The notes under the pieces were generated by a model, which was not told where the DNA came from, did no database searches, and was given only the letters and a program-made list of their open reading frames with translations. Shown here in pieces: positions 63,890 through 64,000 of a stretch of DNA of 64,000 bases (the stretch's first letter is position 1; each line of letters begins with the position of its first letter). Source of the DNA: Thermohalobaculum sp039180675 (lineage in GTDB: Bacteria; Pseudomonadota; Alphaproteobacteria; Rhodobacterales; Rhodobacteraceae); contig JBCDDC010000008.1 in assembly GCA_039180675.1 (NCBI GenBank), forward strand, positions 78,589 to 142,588, given 5' to 3'. A program made the position numbers and the translations under genes.

Positions 63890-64000
63890 TTATGTAAGCA
63901 TGGCGCTGCTCCCGGTGGAAGGCTGATCTGGCTGGAACCTCCACATATTGGAGGCCAGATCAGCCGGGACAATCGCTTCTGGGGCTGGGGGTTGGTAGCG
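63890..64000 (-). mobile_element. C-terminal end of a probable IS3-type transposase, truncated by the window
   Basis: The minus-strand frame enters from the right edge and ends at TAA 63892. It starts RYQPPAPEAIVPAD, like the LGYRPPAPE tail of many integrase-core (IS3-like) transposases, and ends STGSSAMLT. The catalytic DDE residues would lie beyond the window. A 12-base inverted repeat (63921-63932 with 63954-63965) lies within the coding tail. The 188 bases between the sulfotransferase and this stop may hold the element's end; no terminal repeat was confirmed. Confidence 0.45.

Noticed and set aside
1..64000. CRISPR array or defence island
   Set aside because: No regularly spaced repeats and no Cas, restriction or toxin-antitoxin genes were recognised.

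Overview
The window looks like chromosomal DNA of an alphaproteobacterium of the family Rhodobacteraceae (Roseobacter group or a close relative). Four things point there: the CtrA/SciP cell-cycle pair; the run aat, DUF2155, MlaD, NDUFA12-like, tgt; a TAXI-type TRAP transporter with a fused permease; and high G+C with frequent GTG/TTG starts and 4-base stop/start overlaps. No rRNA, tRNA or CRISPR array was seen.

Positions 1-50067 are mostly core genome. 1-3446 is the end of a capsule/surface-polysaccharide locus (5'-truncated KpsC/KpsS-like protein and two GT4 glycosyltransferases). Then come aroQ and an M19 dipeptidase, a DUF4287 protein, and a TAXI TRAP transporter (5918-9137). A minus-strand block follows: recG, ligA, a small secreted protein, prfB, PBP1A and an AmiC-type amidase. 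rne, with a long structured leader, diverges from it. After it lie an aminotransferase, a BepA-like M48 protease, a DsbA-like protein, accB-accC and aat. aat converges on DUF2155, a methyltransferase, mlaD, an NDUFA12-like protein and tgt. Next are two Fe-S assembly genes, tpiA, gluQRS, a large AsmA/YhdP-like protein, bcp, a DUF455 protein, an M23 peptidase with an overlapping bactofilin, ctrA, sciP, mnmA, an M20 peptidase, an aminotransferase, a PpiD-like chaperone and trpE.

Positions 50068-64000 are accessory. Coding density falls and there are several broken genes: a frameshifted winged-helix protein, a decayed secreted repeat protein, a C-terminally short DUF6493 protein, orphan C-terminal fragments and a transposase tail at the right edge. 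Intact modules lie among them: a secreted M28 peptidase with a beta-propeller-like N-terminal half; an ECF sigma/anti-sigma pair convergent with a Tat-exported sulfite dehydrogenase and its cytochrome c; a TetR-controlled membrane-protein/NmrA-like operon; and a sulfotransferase of visibly lower G+C.

The strongest regulatory signals are both in the accessory part. One is a pair of GAGAA-N6-TTCTC operators flanking the tetR gene; the proximal one fills the 17-bp spacer of a TTGACA/TATGCA promoter. The other is an ECF-type promoter (GGAATA-N16-CGTT) in front of the sulfite dehydrogenase, next to the ECF sigma pair. I found no clearly unprecedented system. The sulfite module and the TetR regulon are the best candidates for follow-up.
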